From contig JAMPEY010000027.1 in the NCBI GenBank assembly GCA_023664665.1, forward strand, positions 1-41,098: a DNA stretch of 41,098 nucleotides, given 5' to 3'. Positions 1 to 6,256 of this stretch are shown here, piece after piece. The translations under genes and the position numbers were made by a program. Each line of letters begins with the position of its first letter. The first letter of the stretch is position 1. The stretch is from Lachnoclostridium sp. GTDB taxonomy: Bacteria; Bacillota; Clostridia; Lachnospirales; Lachnospiraceae. The notes under the pieces are model-generated. The model was given only the letters and a program-made list of their open reading frames with translations, ran no database searches and had not been told where the DNA came from.

Positions 1-205
1 TCCGGGTGGCTCTCAAGAGGGAAACTGGTGGCTCTGAAGCGGGATAATATTCAGTTTCAACTCCTTACATTATTATTATCTCACATTAGTGACATAATGC
101 ATATAGACATTAGTGACAAAATGTACACACGCTTTTTGTACATTAGTGACATAATTTTGAATCTACACTTTCAAAAGATAATTTGAATCTGCACCTTCAA
201 AAGAC
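1..205. repeat. Repeat-rich end of a possible IS21-family insertion sequence
   Basis: Three repeat families are visible. GGTGGCTCT occurs at 5-13 and 27-35. ACATTAGTGACA plus a short AT tail occurs three times, at 83-99, 107-123 and 140-156. A 22-bp unit with two mismatches occurs at 157-178 and 183-204. Arrays of related sub-terminal repeats are typical of IS21-family ends, and the GGTGGCTCT repeats resemble what often follows istB in clostridial members, so this may be the distal end of an IS21-type element whose istAB genes lie left of the window. No transposase is present in the window to confirm it. The alternative is a regulatory or iteron-like array belonging to the integrated replicon next door. 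Confidence 0.4.
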
Positions 206-210
206 GGGCG

Positions 211-240
211 CAAAAAAGCACCGCCATTCCTGACGGTGCT
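211..240 (-). terminator. Rho-independent terminator of the rep operon
   Basis: A perfect 7-bp stem (AGCACCG / CGGTGCT, 217-223 and 234-240) is followed on the minus strand by a run of six T residues. It lies 17 bp after the last gene of the minus-strand rep operon. Confidence 0.85.
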
Positions 241-257
241 TTCCCTATGGGATACCG

Positions 258-425
258 CTATTCACTTTTTCCCTCTTCATCCGCTGCATCCGGCTGGAAT
301 CCCTTGGAGTGTTCACGGATTGCGCGGTTCATTTCCCTGACTTCATCAAGGCTCTGGCATTTATCCGTTGCCGTGGTGATGAGCCATGCAATGAACTGCA
401 TCTGCTTATCTGTCATGACTTCCAT
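258..425 (-). CDS. Small hypothetical protein (55 aa), last gene of the rep operon
   Basis: The ATG at 425 is preceded by a strong AAGGAAGGAG Shine-Dalgarno sequence, so I prefer it to the in-frame ATG at 449. The product (MEVMTDKQMQF...) has a mainly helical, mildly hydrophobic N-terminal half and an acidic C-terminus, with no recognisable catalytic motif. Short proteins starting MTDKQ are common in clostridial mobile elements; that is family recollection and not a functional assignment. It is the last gene before the operon terminator. Confidence 0.6.
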   Translation of the reverse strand: MEVMTDKQMQFIAWLITTATDKCQSLDEVREMNRAIREHSKGFQPDAADEEGKSE

Positions 426-486
426 ATCTCCTTCCTTCCTCTGGGGCATCTGTTTTCCATGATGGTACCATTATACCACGGAATGC

Positions 487-636
487 TTAGAAATCAAAGA
501 TAATCTTGAGAACGACAATCATGACGAAAGCCAGCATGCCTAAAACGGCAAGAATCTGCGTCAGTTCATTCCATGTGGGAAGCTGGTTTATCAGATGCCC
601 TTTTTCCGCAACATTGATTGCAAATTCAATCTTCAT
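487..636 (-). CDS. Small single-pass membrane protein (49 aa)
   Basis: This short gene encodes MKIEFAINVAEKGHLINQLP followed by a hydrophilic linker and a hydrophobic segment at about residues 29-46. A very strong Shine-Dalgarno sequence (AGGGGGTGAT) lies a few bases before the ATG at 636. The sequence predicts an N-out or N-in single-span membrane peptide with about 28 polar residues on one side. It sits between the zinc-ribbon gene and the 55-aa gene of the rep operon with compact spacing, so it is probably co-transcribed as element cargo. I do not recognise the family. Candidate roles are maintenance, holin-like or toxin functions, none of which the sequence proves. Confidence 0.7.
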   Translation of the reverse strand: MKIEFAINVAEKGHLINQLPTWNELTQILAVLGMLAFVMIVVLKIIFDF

Positions 637-655
637 TCTCAATCACCCCCTTTTC

Positions 656-1180
656 CTATTCATCCCAATCCAGCCGCTGTCCACAATGCTCACAGTACGG
701 GGACTTATCCGACGACCAGACCGTAAGGTTACAGCAGGGACAGTTATAGGCAGCCTCTATGCTGACGCATTCCCCATACACGGCACCACGCTGCCGGAAT
801 TTTGTATCATAGTAAAAAGGCTTTTTTGCCACCTGTTTTTCCAAGGCTTTTTGGAAATCAATTTCAGCCTTTTCAAATTCTCCCATTGCCCGTTCCGCAT
901 CGGCAAGGCTTAAGAACACCGTCCTGTCAATGTCATCGAAACTGCGGTACAAAACAAAATCCCCACACTCCAGATAAAGGTTGCATACCCTGCCATGCAG
1001 GAAACAGCCATAGGGAATGACTTTCCTGACCCTCATTTCCGTGACATGATAGGTCCCGTCACCGTCATGGAAGTCAACACAATATACCCTATCACCCTTC
1101 TTACAGGGAAGGAACTGAAGAATTTCCATATCAAGGAGCTGCCGGCATTTTGCCAGAAAAATCTTATCATCCATAATCAT
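656..1180 (-). CDS. Zinc-ribbon protein of the integrated replicon (174 aa)
   Basis: The C-terminus carries two CxxC pairs (CPCC around residue 147 and CEHC around residue 163), which fit a zinc ribbon. The N-terminal about 110 residues are beta-rich, with 'KKGDRVYCVDF' and 'VRKVIPYGC' segments, and are followed by a charged helical stretch. The start at 1180 follows AAAAGGAGG; that Shine-Dalgarno sequence contains the stop codon of the upstream 62-aa gene, so the two are probably translationally coupled. Many clostridial phage and plasmid proteins end in a similar ribbon, but the function is unknown. It is probably a small nucleic-acid-associated or regulatory protein of the element. Confidence 0.7.
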   Translation of the reverse strand: MIMDDKIFLAKCRQLLDMEILQFLPCKKGDRVYCVDFHDGDGTYHVTEMRVRKVIPYGCFLHGRVCNLYLECGDFVLYRSFDDIDRTVFLSLADAERAMGEFEKAEIDFQKALEKQVAKKPFYYDTKFRQRGAVYGECVSIEAAYNCPCCNLTVWSSDKSPYCEHCGQRLDWDE

Positions 1181-1185
1181 CTTAT

Positions 1186-1374
1186 CTACCTCCTTTTCAT
1201 TAAGCTGATGAAACTGCCAACGATTGTAATGCCAAAGGAAATCGTAACAACGACCGTGCCCAGATACGGGATACCCAAATACTCAATCGAAAGATCGTTC
1301 ATCAAGAAAGTAACAACAGGAACAAAAATACTGAAAACAATAATTGCTAACGAAAGCAACAGCAAAGCCATCAT
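1186..1374 (-). CDS. Small two-span membrane protein (62 aa)
   Basis: Hydrophobic segments at about residues 2-24 and 36-56, separated by 'NDLSIEYLGIPYLG', predict a membrane hairpin. Two adjacent ATG codons (1374 and 1371) follow AAAAAGGAGCGTG. The start overlaps the stop of the preceding 56-aa cysteine-rich gene, and the stop is embedded in the Shine-Dalgarno sequence of the following gene, so it is part of one tightly packed transcript. Family not recognised. Confidence 0.65.
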   Translation of the reverse strand: MMALLLLSLAIIVFSIFVPVVTFLMNDLSIEYLGIPYLGTVVVTISFGITIVGSFISLMKRR

Positions 1375-1541
1375 CCATCACGCTCCTTTTTCTTTTTTGC
1401 CATACAACCGGAATGGTTAAAACGGCACACATCACACAATATGAAACTGCATTTTTTGAATGCACCATTCAGACAGCCAACGCCTACTATGCATTTATCA
1501 AGATAACGGCACACGAATAAACCACATTCATTTCCCGGCAA
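1371..1541 (-). CDS. Cysteine-rich small protein (56 aa), TTG start
   Basis: The frame encodes eight cysteines, including 'KCSFILCDVCRF' followed by 'HSGC', a pattern that suggests metal binding (zinc finger or cluster). It ends in a basic tail (KKKKERDG). No ATG precedes the cysteines. The best start is a TTG at 1541, six bases after AAAGGGGGTG, which lies inside the 3' end of rep. The gene therefore overlaps rep by 14 bp, and its TGA overlaps the ATG of the next gene. The overlap at both ends supports translation, but the non-ATG start keeps this tentative. Confidence 0.5.
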   Translation of the reverse strand: MPGNECGLFVCRYLDKCIVGVGCLNGAFKKCSFILCDVCRFNHSGCMAKKKKERDG

Positions 1542-2544
1542 GGCGGACACCCCCTTTACGGAAATCCCTGTCAAAAGGGGAAGGTTCTATCAGGGGAAAA
1601 AAATCCGACAAATAAAGGTCAATGGGCTGCTCATAGTCATATTGCTCGGAATATACATGCACCGTATGAATCCGGCGCAGGAATGCGAGCCATGTTTCAT
1701 AACATTCATCCTGTATGAACCGATACTGCTGTCTGATATCAATGTTGCTCAAAAGGTATACTTTCGTGAAACAGGCAATCCTGTTCATATACCGGGCAGG
1801 CAGTTCCAGAGGGTAACCGTCAAGATATTTCAACATATCCTCTATTTTAAGGCTGCTGCGGAACTCCTCAAAAACCAAGACATCCTGCCCCTTATAGGAA
1901 TCAAAGGGATGCTCATAATCCGTGACCCGGTATACATTCCCGTAACCGTACTTTTCCATGATTCCCCGTGTCTTCCCGGAACCTGTTGCGCCATATACAT
2001 AAGTCACTTCCAGAGAACGCCATTTTTCACGGTAATCATTCTCGCGGATGGTCTGCCTCACCTTTTCAATCTTATCAAGGTGGAGCATGTAAGTAGGGTT
2101 ATCCTCGATGATATCATAATTGCACAGGCCGCCCTTTATCATGTCGTACAAATCATCAAGGTCACTGCGCTTGCCTTGGCGTTCCACGGGAAGCTCCCCG
2201 GATTCCTTATGGGTTTCCCTATGGTTGGTTTCACTTTTATCCGAACCGAGCCATTTCCCTTCCTTGAAAACATAATCACGGTTTTCCGCACAGGTGCCGC
2301 GGGCAATGTCACAATGCGCTCCCTTAAAATGTTTCAGGATGGTACTGAAGCGGATGCCGCCCGTGGAATACAGGAATACATGCGTATGGAAAGTACCTTC
2401 CGCACCCGTTTCGTCTGACAGGCACCAATAGACAATGCTCTTTAATTTTGAAAGTGCATTTTCAATTCCCTCATGGGAAAATCCTTTTTCAATGGGGTTA
2501 TTAATCGTTAAGAGCCATTTACGGCTTTGGGAGTTTTCCGTCAT
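1528..2544 (-). CDS. CRESS/circovirus-like rolling-circle replication initiator (HUH endonuclease + SF3 helicase)
   Basis: The 338-aa protein has the complete layout of CRESS-DNA virus Rep proteins. HUH motif I is KWLLTINN (about 9-16). Motif II is HTH (53-55). Motif III is YVFK with the catalytic tyrosine at about 91, inside AHCDIARGTCAENRDYVFKEG-like context that closely parallels circovirus Rep. The superfamily 3 helicase follows, with Walker A GATGSGKT (185-192), Walker B DVLVFEEF (221-228) and a motif C-like LLSN (264-267). By family knowledge the tyrosine nicks the origin and stays attached to the 5' end while the helicase unwinds. The ATG at 2544 is chosen over the upstream GTG at 2553 because AAGGGGGTG precedes it. 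Bacterial plasmids such as bifidobacterial p4M encode related Reps. It heads the minus-strand operon and lies just downstream of a matching stem-loop origin. Confidence 0.92.
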   Translation of the reverse strand: MTENSQSRKWLLTINNPIEKGFSHEGIENALSKLKSIVYWCLSDETGAEGTFHTHVFLYSTGGIRFSTILKHFKGAHCDIARGTCAENRDYVFKEGKWLGSDKSETNHRETHKESGELPVERQGKRSDLDDLYDMIKGGLCNYDIIEDNPTYMLHLDKIEKVRQTIRENDYREKWRSLEVTYVYGATGSGKTRGIMEKYGYGNVYRVTDYEHPFDSYKGQDVLVFEEFRSSLKIEDMLKYLDGYPLELPARYMNRIACFTKVYLLSNIDIRQQYRFIQDECYETWLAFLRRIHTVHVYSEQYDYEQPIDLYLSDFFPLIEPSPFDRDFRKGGVRLAGK

Positions 2545-2577
2545 AAAACACACACCCCCTTAATGTGACATGAATAT

Positions 2578-2647
2578 TGCGACTGCGACAGGATAATGTC
2601 GCATTTTGAAATGCTGATTCCGCAAGGGCTGGAAACCACTTTGCGAC
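2578..2647. repeat. TGCGAC hexamer repeats (putative Rep iterons)
   Basis: TGCGAC occurs in tandem at 2578-2589, inverted (GTCGCA) at 2598-2603 and again direct at 2642-2647. The last copy is 10 bp from the origin hairpin. In circoviruses and geminiviruses short hexamer iterons beside the stem-loop bind Rep. Position and length fit that role, but the assignment is inference. Confidence 0.55.
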
Positions 2648-2657
2648 ACGCAACAGA

Positions 2658-2683
2658 AGTCGGGGGTAATACTAGCCCCGACT
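2658..2683 (-). other. Putative rolling-circle origin: stem-loop with TAGTATTAC nonanucleotide
   Basis: A perfect 8-bp stem (AGTCGGGG / CCCCGACT) encloses a 10-nt loop. Read on the minus strand, which is the rep-sense strand, the loop is C followed by TAGTATTAC (complement of 2666-2674). This matches the NANTATTAC nonanucleotide that circovirus Rep nicks between the seventh and eighth bases, in the same structural context. It lies 114 bp upstream of the rep start codon. Confidence 0.85.
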
Positions 2684-2700
2684 TTGGGCTGATTGGGCAG

Positions 2701-2750
2701 GCTTTCCGCTTGTGGTTGTCTGCGGGGCAGACTGTCCACAAGCGGAAAGC
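2701..2750. repeat. Long perfect inverted repeat (15-bp arms) between origin and attachment site
   Basis: GCTTTCCGCTTGTGG at 2701-2715 is exactly complementary to 2736-2750. The 20-nt spacer itself contains a GTCTG/CAGAC mini-stem at 2718-2732. No T-run follows on either strand, so it does not read as an ordinary terminator. A single-strand origin, a recombination or resolution site, or a protein-binding palindrome near the attachment site are all possible. Confidence 0.7.
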
Positions 2751-2789
2751 TTCTGCGGAAGTTTTAGCTTGTGAAATAGGGAAAAAGTC

Positions 2790-2812
2790 GGGTTCGATTC
2801 CCATCACCCGCT
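2790..2812 (+). other. Attachment site: duplicated 3' end of a tRNA-Gly gene
   Basis: The 23 bases match tRNA positions 51-73: half T-stem GGG, loop TTCGATT, stem CCCAT, acceptor strand CACCCGC and discriminator T. The acceptor strand would pair with GCGGGTG, the 5' end usual for Firmicute tRNA-Gly, and U73 is the glycine discriminator. No D-arm or anticodon arm precedes it, so it is not a functional tRNA gene. This is the signature left at the distal end of an element integrated into a tRNA 3' end. The intact tRNA would be expected left of the window. Confidence 0.8.
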
Positions 2813-2888
2813 CTTTCTTATGTCTGATTTTCTTTGTGCATGTAACAAATCCGTTACAGGAAAAACCGGTATCCCGCGCATCTTTCCC

Positions 2889-2917
2889 TTGCCGATTCCA
2901 CCAAAGAGGAGTATAAT
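2889..2917 (+). promoter_or_regulatory. Sigma-A promoter for the FUSC-like gene
   Basis: TTGCCG (2889-2894) and TATAAT (2912-2917) are separated by 17 bp and lie 34 bp before the chosen start codon. Confidence 0.65.
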
Positions 2918-2951
2918 AACCTTTGCCAAAACAGAGAAAGGAATGATTGAC

Positions 2952-3545
2952 ATGGAGCAGAATCATCAGAAGAATGAGCATAGTCCCGTACACGCTCCCA
3001 TTCCCGGATTGGGGCTGAGGAGTCTGAAAACGGCGTTTGCGGCAATGCTTACGGCGTTATTGTATGCTTTTTTTCCGGGCAGCAATCCCACATTTGCCTG
3101 TATCGGCGCCGTGTTTGGCATGGGACCGGATATGGAGACTTCACGCCGGAGCGGGGGAAACCGATTTTTTGGTACGATTATCGGCGGTTTTATCGGTCTG
3201 GCTCTTTATTGGCTGGAGCATGTGGCTTATCCGGAGGGCTGCTATTGGCTGCGGCTTCCGCTGGTGTTTTTAGGAATTATTCTTTTGATTATTATGTGTG
3301 TGCTTTGTCATTGGCCGGGTGGTGTACAGCCGGGAGGCGTAGTGCTGTGCATTATTCTTTTCAACACGCCGCCCCACTACATAGGCTATGCGTTGTACCG
3401 TATGCTTGACACCGGCATAGGAGTGCTCATTGCCTTGATAGTAAATTATTGGTTTTCCAGAAGCCGTCTGGAAGATTGGTTCCATCTCAAACATTTGAAG
3501 CAGGAAGAGGATTCTGCGACTTCCGAAATTTCCGGAACTATGTAA
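2952..3545 (+). CDS. FUSC / aromatic acid exporter-like membrane protein (197 aa)
   Basis: The protein has an N-terminal 'GLRSLKTAFAAMLTALLYAFF' segment followed by several hydrophobic helices and a charged C-terminal tail. The pattern 'LKTAxAxxLxxLLYxFFpgxNPtFAxIgAVfgM' and 'RxxGxxxGGxIGLxL' is that of the aromatic acid exporter / FUSC-like family of small clostridial membrane proteins. Substrate is unknown. AAAGGA upstream favours the ATG at 2952; the ATG at 2943 is too close to it. It is the first chromosomal gene after the attachment site, has its own promoter, and its end overlaps the end of the convergent DUF3737 gene by 8 bp. Confidence 0.75.
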   Translation: MEQNHQKNEHSPVHAPIPGLGLRSLKTAFAAMLTALLYAFFPGSNPTFACIGAVFGMGPDMETSRRSGGNRFFGTIIGGFIGLALYWLEHVAYPEGCYWLRLPLVFLGIILLIIMCVLCHWPGGVQPGGVVLCIILFNTPPHYIGYALYRMLDTGIGVLIALIVNYWFSRSRLEDWFHLKHLKQEEDSATSEISGTM

Positions 3546-4392
3546 GGCTTTTGCGCTGTATAACCTCTCCGTTGCACTCCATAACCGGGTCGTCCCATAC
3601 AATTTGTCCCACGGTGTCCGCAACGATTTTTCCCGATTTGGGATTTTTAACGGATAGGATATCTCCTTTGATGTCGGCTTCTACATCGGAATACTCAAAA
3701 GATAAGTCTGCATCTTCCATGGTGCAGTTTATCAGCTTCAGATTTTCACAATAGCAGAGAGGCTGTGTACCGATGATTTTACAGTTGATAAGAGTGAGTC
3801 CGTCGGAAAACCAGGCAAGATATTCACCCTTTACGATGCTGTTTTTAACCGTCACATTTTTACTGTGCCAGAAAGCGTCCTTGGTGTCAAGCTCACAGTC
3901 TTCTATCATGAGATTTTCCATATATTGAAAGGAGTATTTGCCTTTCATTTTTACATTTTTAAGAGTGACATCCCGACTGTCCAAAAAGAGATACTCCGAT
4001 GTAATCTCCGAGTCCGTAAGGGTAATTTTCTTGGATTTCCAGCCGAATTCCTGAGAGATAATTTTACAGCCCAGCAAGGAAATATTGCAGCATTCCCGCA
4101 CGGCTTTGATGCCTTCCAGAGTGCAATTTGCAATCGTTCCGTCATCTGCGTACCAGATAGCGGCTCTGGTCAGTTCGTCCATGGAAGAATCGGACATTTC
4201 AAATTTTTTGACATGCCATAAGGGATAACGCAGGGAAAATCTGCAATCTCGGATATTGACATTCCGGGATTCCTTTAAAACGGATTCTCCGTCTGCGGGT
4301 CCCGCAAAAATGCAATTTATCACATCCGAATCGGTCAGGTTATATAAGGCTCTTTCTTCGTCAAATTGTCTGTCTGTGATTGCGTTTCTCAT
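3538..4392 (-). CDS. DUF3737 family right-handed beta-helix protein
   Basis: The 284-aa product is built of repeated short strands ending in residues such as 'NVNIRDCRFS', 'NISLLGCKI', 'KITLTDSEI', 'NVTVKNSIV' and 'LTLINCKI', the pectate-lyase-like parallel beta-helix pattern. Length and sequence style match DUF3737, a cytoplasmic family of unknown function common in gut Firmicutes and lactobacilli. No signal peptide is present. The ATG at 4392 follows GGAGG, so I prefer it to the upstream ATG at 4404. It is a single gene with its own promoter and converges with the FUSC-like gene. Confidence 0.82.
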   Translation of the reverse strand: MRNAITDRQFDEERALYNLTDSDVINCIFAGPADGESVLKESRNVNIRDCRFSLRYPLWHVKKFEMSDSSMDELTRAAIWYADDGTIANCTLEGIKAVRECCNISLLGCKIISQEFGWKSKKITLTDSEITSEYLFLDSRDVTLKNVKMKGKYSFQYMENLMIEDCELDTKDAFWHSKNVTVKNSIVKGEYLAWFSDGLTLINCKIIGTQPLCYCENLKLINCTMEDADLSFEYSDVEADIKGDILSVKNPKSGKIVADTVGQIVWDDPVMECNGEVIQRKSLT

Positions 4393-4427
4393 ATTAACCT
4401 CCATGCTGCCTATATTATAATTTTATC

Positions 4428-4456
4428 ATAATACTGAAATAGCAGTCTGTTGTCAA
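4428..4456 (-). promoter_or_regulatory. Sigma-A promoter for the DUF3737 gene
   Basis: On the minus strand TTGACA (4456-4451) and TATTAT (4433-4428) are 17 bp apart, about 36 bp upstream of the gene start. Confidence 0.7.
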
Positions 4457-4566
4457 GTAGGAAAAATTTTTCCGCTATGATGCAACATGCCCTAAACACA
4501 GCAGATGGGATTTGGCAGGATGCTTAGTGTCTGAAATGGCAAAAAATGTCGGATTTAAAGATATAA

Positions 4567-4595
4567 TTGACATTTAGGCACAGAAACAGTATAAT
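4567..4595 (+). promoter_or_regulatory. Consensus sigma-A promoter for the zinc-ribbon membrane protein
   Basis: TTGACA (4567-4572), a 17-bp spacer and TATAAT (4590-4595) make a perfect consensus, 74 bp before the start codon. The intergenic stretch 4405-4668 otherwise holds only the divergent promoter and a 70-nt leader. Confidence 0.85.
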
Positions 4596-4668
4596 GACTA
4601 CGATAAGTAATTAAATATCAGGATTTCATAATTACTTGTTATTATAAAACATAAGAGGAGAGATAGTT

Positions 4669-5709
4669 ATGAGTTTTTGTAAAAATTGTGGCAGAGAACT
4701 CGGACCCGATGAGGTTTGTGACTGCCAGAAGACACAGGAGGCGGAGGCAGCCGGTGCAACGGCGGCAACAACCGGCACCGATGCAACGGCAGCACCCGAT
4801 GCAGGAGCGGCAGCAACCGGCACCGATGCAACGGCAGCACCCGATGCAGGAGCGGCAGCAACCGGCACCGATGCAACGGCAGCATTCAATACAGCAACAG
4901 CGCCTTACAGTCAGACGGCGTCTGCTTCTGATGCGGGTACAGGCAGCAACGGGAAAAAGGGTCCGATTGCTTTGATTGCAGGCGCAGCGGCAGTAGTATT
5001 AGTTCTTTTGGTGGTTCTTGTTGCGAGCCTTATGGGTTCCGGCAGTTATAAGACGCCGGTAAAGGATTTGGTAAAGCTGATTAATAAACAGAGCACGGAT
5101 GCGTTTGCTTATATGGAGCTGACAGACCCGATTTCTACGGATTACACTCGGAGCGTGTATAACATTCTGAAAAAGAACGAAGATATGAAAGAGGAATTTG
5201 ACGACCTCAAAAACGATATAGCGGACTTTTATGAGGACATAGCCGGGTTTAAGATTACCAAATGTGACTTTGTGGCTTCTAAGGAAATGAAGAAGAAAGA
5301 TTTGCGCTCTATTGAGGATTCGGTTAGCAGTAGTTATCTTGAGGATCTCATTGAAGAAATCGATGAGATGGACAATGCCGATTATGAGGATATGGCGGAT
5401 GAATTGGACATTTCCAAAAGTGACGCCAAGAAGTTTGCCAAGGAGACCAAATCTTACCTGAAGACTCTGAGTAAAATTAAGGTGACCAAAGGATATGAGG
5501 TGACGATCCGCTTCTATGGCAAATATGATGGCGAGACGGATAAGACAGACAAGATTGATGTTAGAATCATCAAGGTGAACGGTAAATGGCGTATTTATAA
5601 TATGTCTTCGCTGTTCAATCAATTGGACTTTGATAAAGATTTGAGTGATGTTGATTTAAGTTCGCTTTATTATTTGATAAACGATGTGGATTTGGGCTAT
5701 TTTCGTTAA
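4669..5709 (+). CDS. Zinc-ribbon membrane-anchored protein with Ala/Thr/Asp repeat linker (346 aa)
   Basis: A short zinc ribbon (CKNC near residue 4 and CDC near residue 17) opens the protein. A low-complexity A/T/D/P/G linker with 15-residue repeats runs to about residue 85. One transmembrane helix follows (about 99-121) and then a charged alpha/beta domain of about 220 residues, probably extracytoplasmic. Zinc-ribbon plus single-span proteins of this layout are frequent in Clostridia and often annotated 'zinc-ribbon domain-containing'. The outer domain resembles lipoprotein-like stress domains, but I cannot name it. The start has a strong Shine-Dalgarno sequence (AGAGGAGAG). It is monocistronic, with a consensus promoter and a shared terminator. 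Confidence 0.8.
   Translation: MSFCKNCGRELGPDEVCDCQKTQEAEAAGATAATTGTDATAAPDAGAAATGTDATAAPDAGAAATGTDATAAFNTATAPYSQTASASDAGTGSNGKKGPIALIAGAAAVVLVLLVVLVASLMGSGSYKTPVKDLVKLINKQSTDAFAYMELTDPISTDYTRSVYNILKKNEDMKEEFDDLKNDIADFYEDIAGFKITKCDFVASKEMKKKDLRSIEDSVSSSYLEDLIEEIDEMDNADYEDMADELDISKSDAKKFAKETKSYLKTLSKIKVTKGYEVTIRFYGKYDGETDKTDKIDVRIIKVNGKWRIYNMSSLFNQLDFDKDLSDVDLSSLYYLINDVDLGYFR
4771..4885 (+). repeat. 45-bp tandem repeat inside the linker of the zinc-ribbon protein
   Basis: Unit 1 (4771-4815) and unit 2 (4816-4860) appear identical, and a partial third unit covers 4861-4885. Each unit encodes 15 residues of the Ala/Thr/Asp linker. Such repeats can expand or contract by slippage. Confidence 0.9.
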
Positions 5710-5745
5710 ACAGCGGTAAATCAAAATTTTGTCGGACAGAGATGG

Positions 5746-5777
5746 GGCTGTCGCATAAAGAAATGCGACAGCCTTTT
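5746..5777. terminator. Bidirectional terminator between convergent genes
   Basis: An 11-bp perfect stem GGCTGTCGCAT / ATGCGACAGCC (5746-5756, 5763-5773) is followed by TTTT on the plus strand. It lies between the converging zinc-ribbon gene and the 78-aa gene and may serve both. Confidence 0.85.
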
Positions 5778-5778
5778 C

Positions 5779-6015
5779 CTATAGTCCTATGTTGTCAAAC
5801 CATACGCTGAGGACTCCGCTGCAGATAAGCCACAGCAGAAGGGCAAGAATCATGGATAAATCATTCTCTCCGCCCAGAAATGCTAATATGCCGGCCGCTG
5901 AAAATAACCCCAGAATTATGGCAAAAACGGCGCCAAATATCGAAATTCCGCTGCTGCAGGGGACAGGTTCACTGAAATCTCCCGCTCCGTTATGGTTCCA
6001 GTCATAAAATGTCAT
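5779..6015 (-). CDS. Small two-span membrane protein (78 aa)
   Basis: The protein starts with a polar segment (MTFYDWNHNGAGDFSEPVPC) and continues with two hydrophobic helices (about 23-47 and 54-72). The DWNxNGxxDxxD-like start recalls short clostridial membrane proteins that are otherwise uncharacterised. GGAGGT seven bases before the ATG at 6015 decides the start; longer in-frame versions lack an equivalent site. It is a single gene converging on the zinc-ribbon gene. Confidence 0.65.
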   Translation of the reverse strand: MTFYDWNHNGAGDFSEPVPCSSGISIFGAVFAIILGLFSAAGILAFLGGENDLSMILALLLWLICSGVLSVWFDNIGL

Positions 6016-6176
6016 AACAAATACCTCCATAGTCATTTGTAGTTCTGTTTTTGTGTTAAAACCATTATCCCATGAGAAGTGTCCCATAAGATGGACTTAA
6101 TTTTAAACCCGATTGAAAGATAAGGATTCCGTTTCAGAGGAATGTGAATCCGGATGACGGAAAAATGCGGGAATGA

Positions 6177-6205
6177 TTGTATTTGGAACTTTTTTGTGCT
6201 ATAAT
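6177..6205 (+). promoter_or_regulatory. Sigma-A promoter for the solute-binding protein gene
   Basis: TTGTAT (6177-6182), 17 bp, TATAAT (6200-6205); the start codon follows 51 bp later with GAGGAT as ribosome site. Confidence 0.7.
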
Positions 6206-6256
6206 CACATTTAACGGAAAATGTCCGGAGAGAAAACATAGAAATGAGGATGATTT

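Noticed and set aside
1..205. CRISPR array
   Set aside because: The repeats are only two or three copies each, imperfect and without regular unique spacers; no cas genes are present.
2740..2815. Complete tRNA gene
   Set aside because: Only positions 51-73 are present; upstream bases do not form anticodon or D arms.
2596..2916. Plus-strand frame of 106 codons over the same region
   Set aside because: Same reasons; it would require translation of the origin stem-loop and the tRNA fragment.
2541..2993. Minus-strand open frame of 150 codons crossing the origin and attachment site
   Set aside because: It runs through the hairpins and tRNA fragment, has no ribosome site and its translation has no domain-like pattern; the DNA is explained by the origin, the attachment site and the promoter of the next gene.
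4999..5622. 207-codon minus-strand frame opposite the zinc-ribbon membrane protein
   Set aside because: It mirrors a gene with a consensus promoter, good ribosome site and clear domains; it is a shadow frame.
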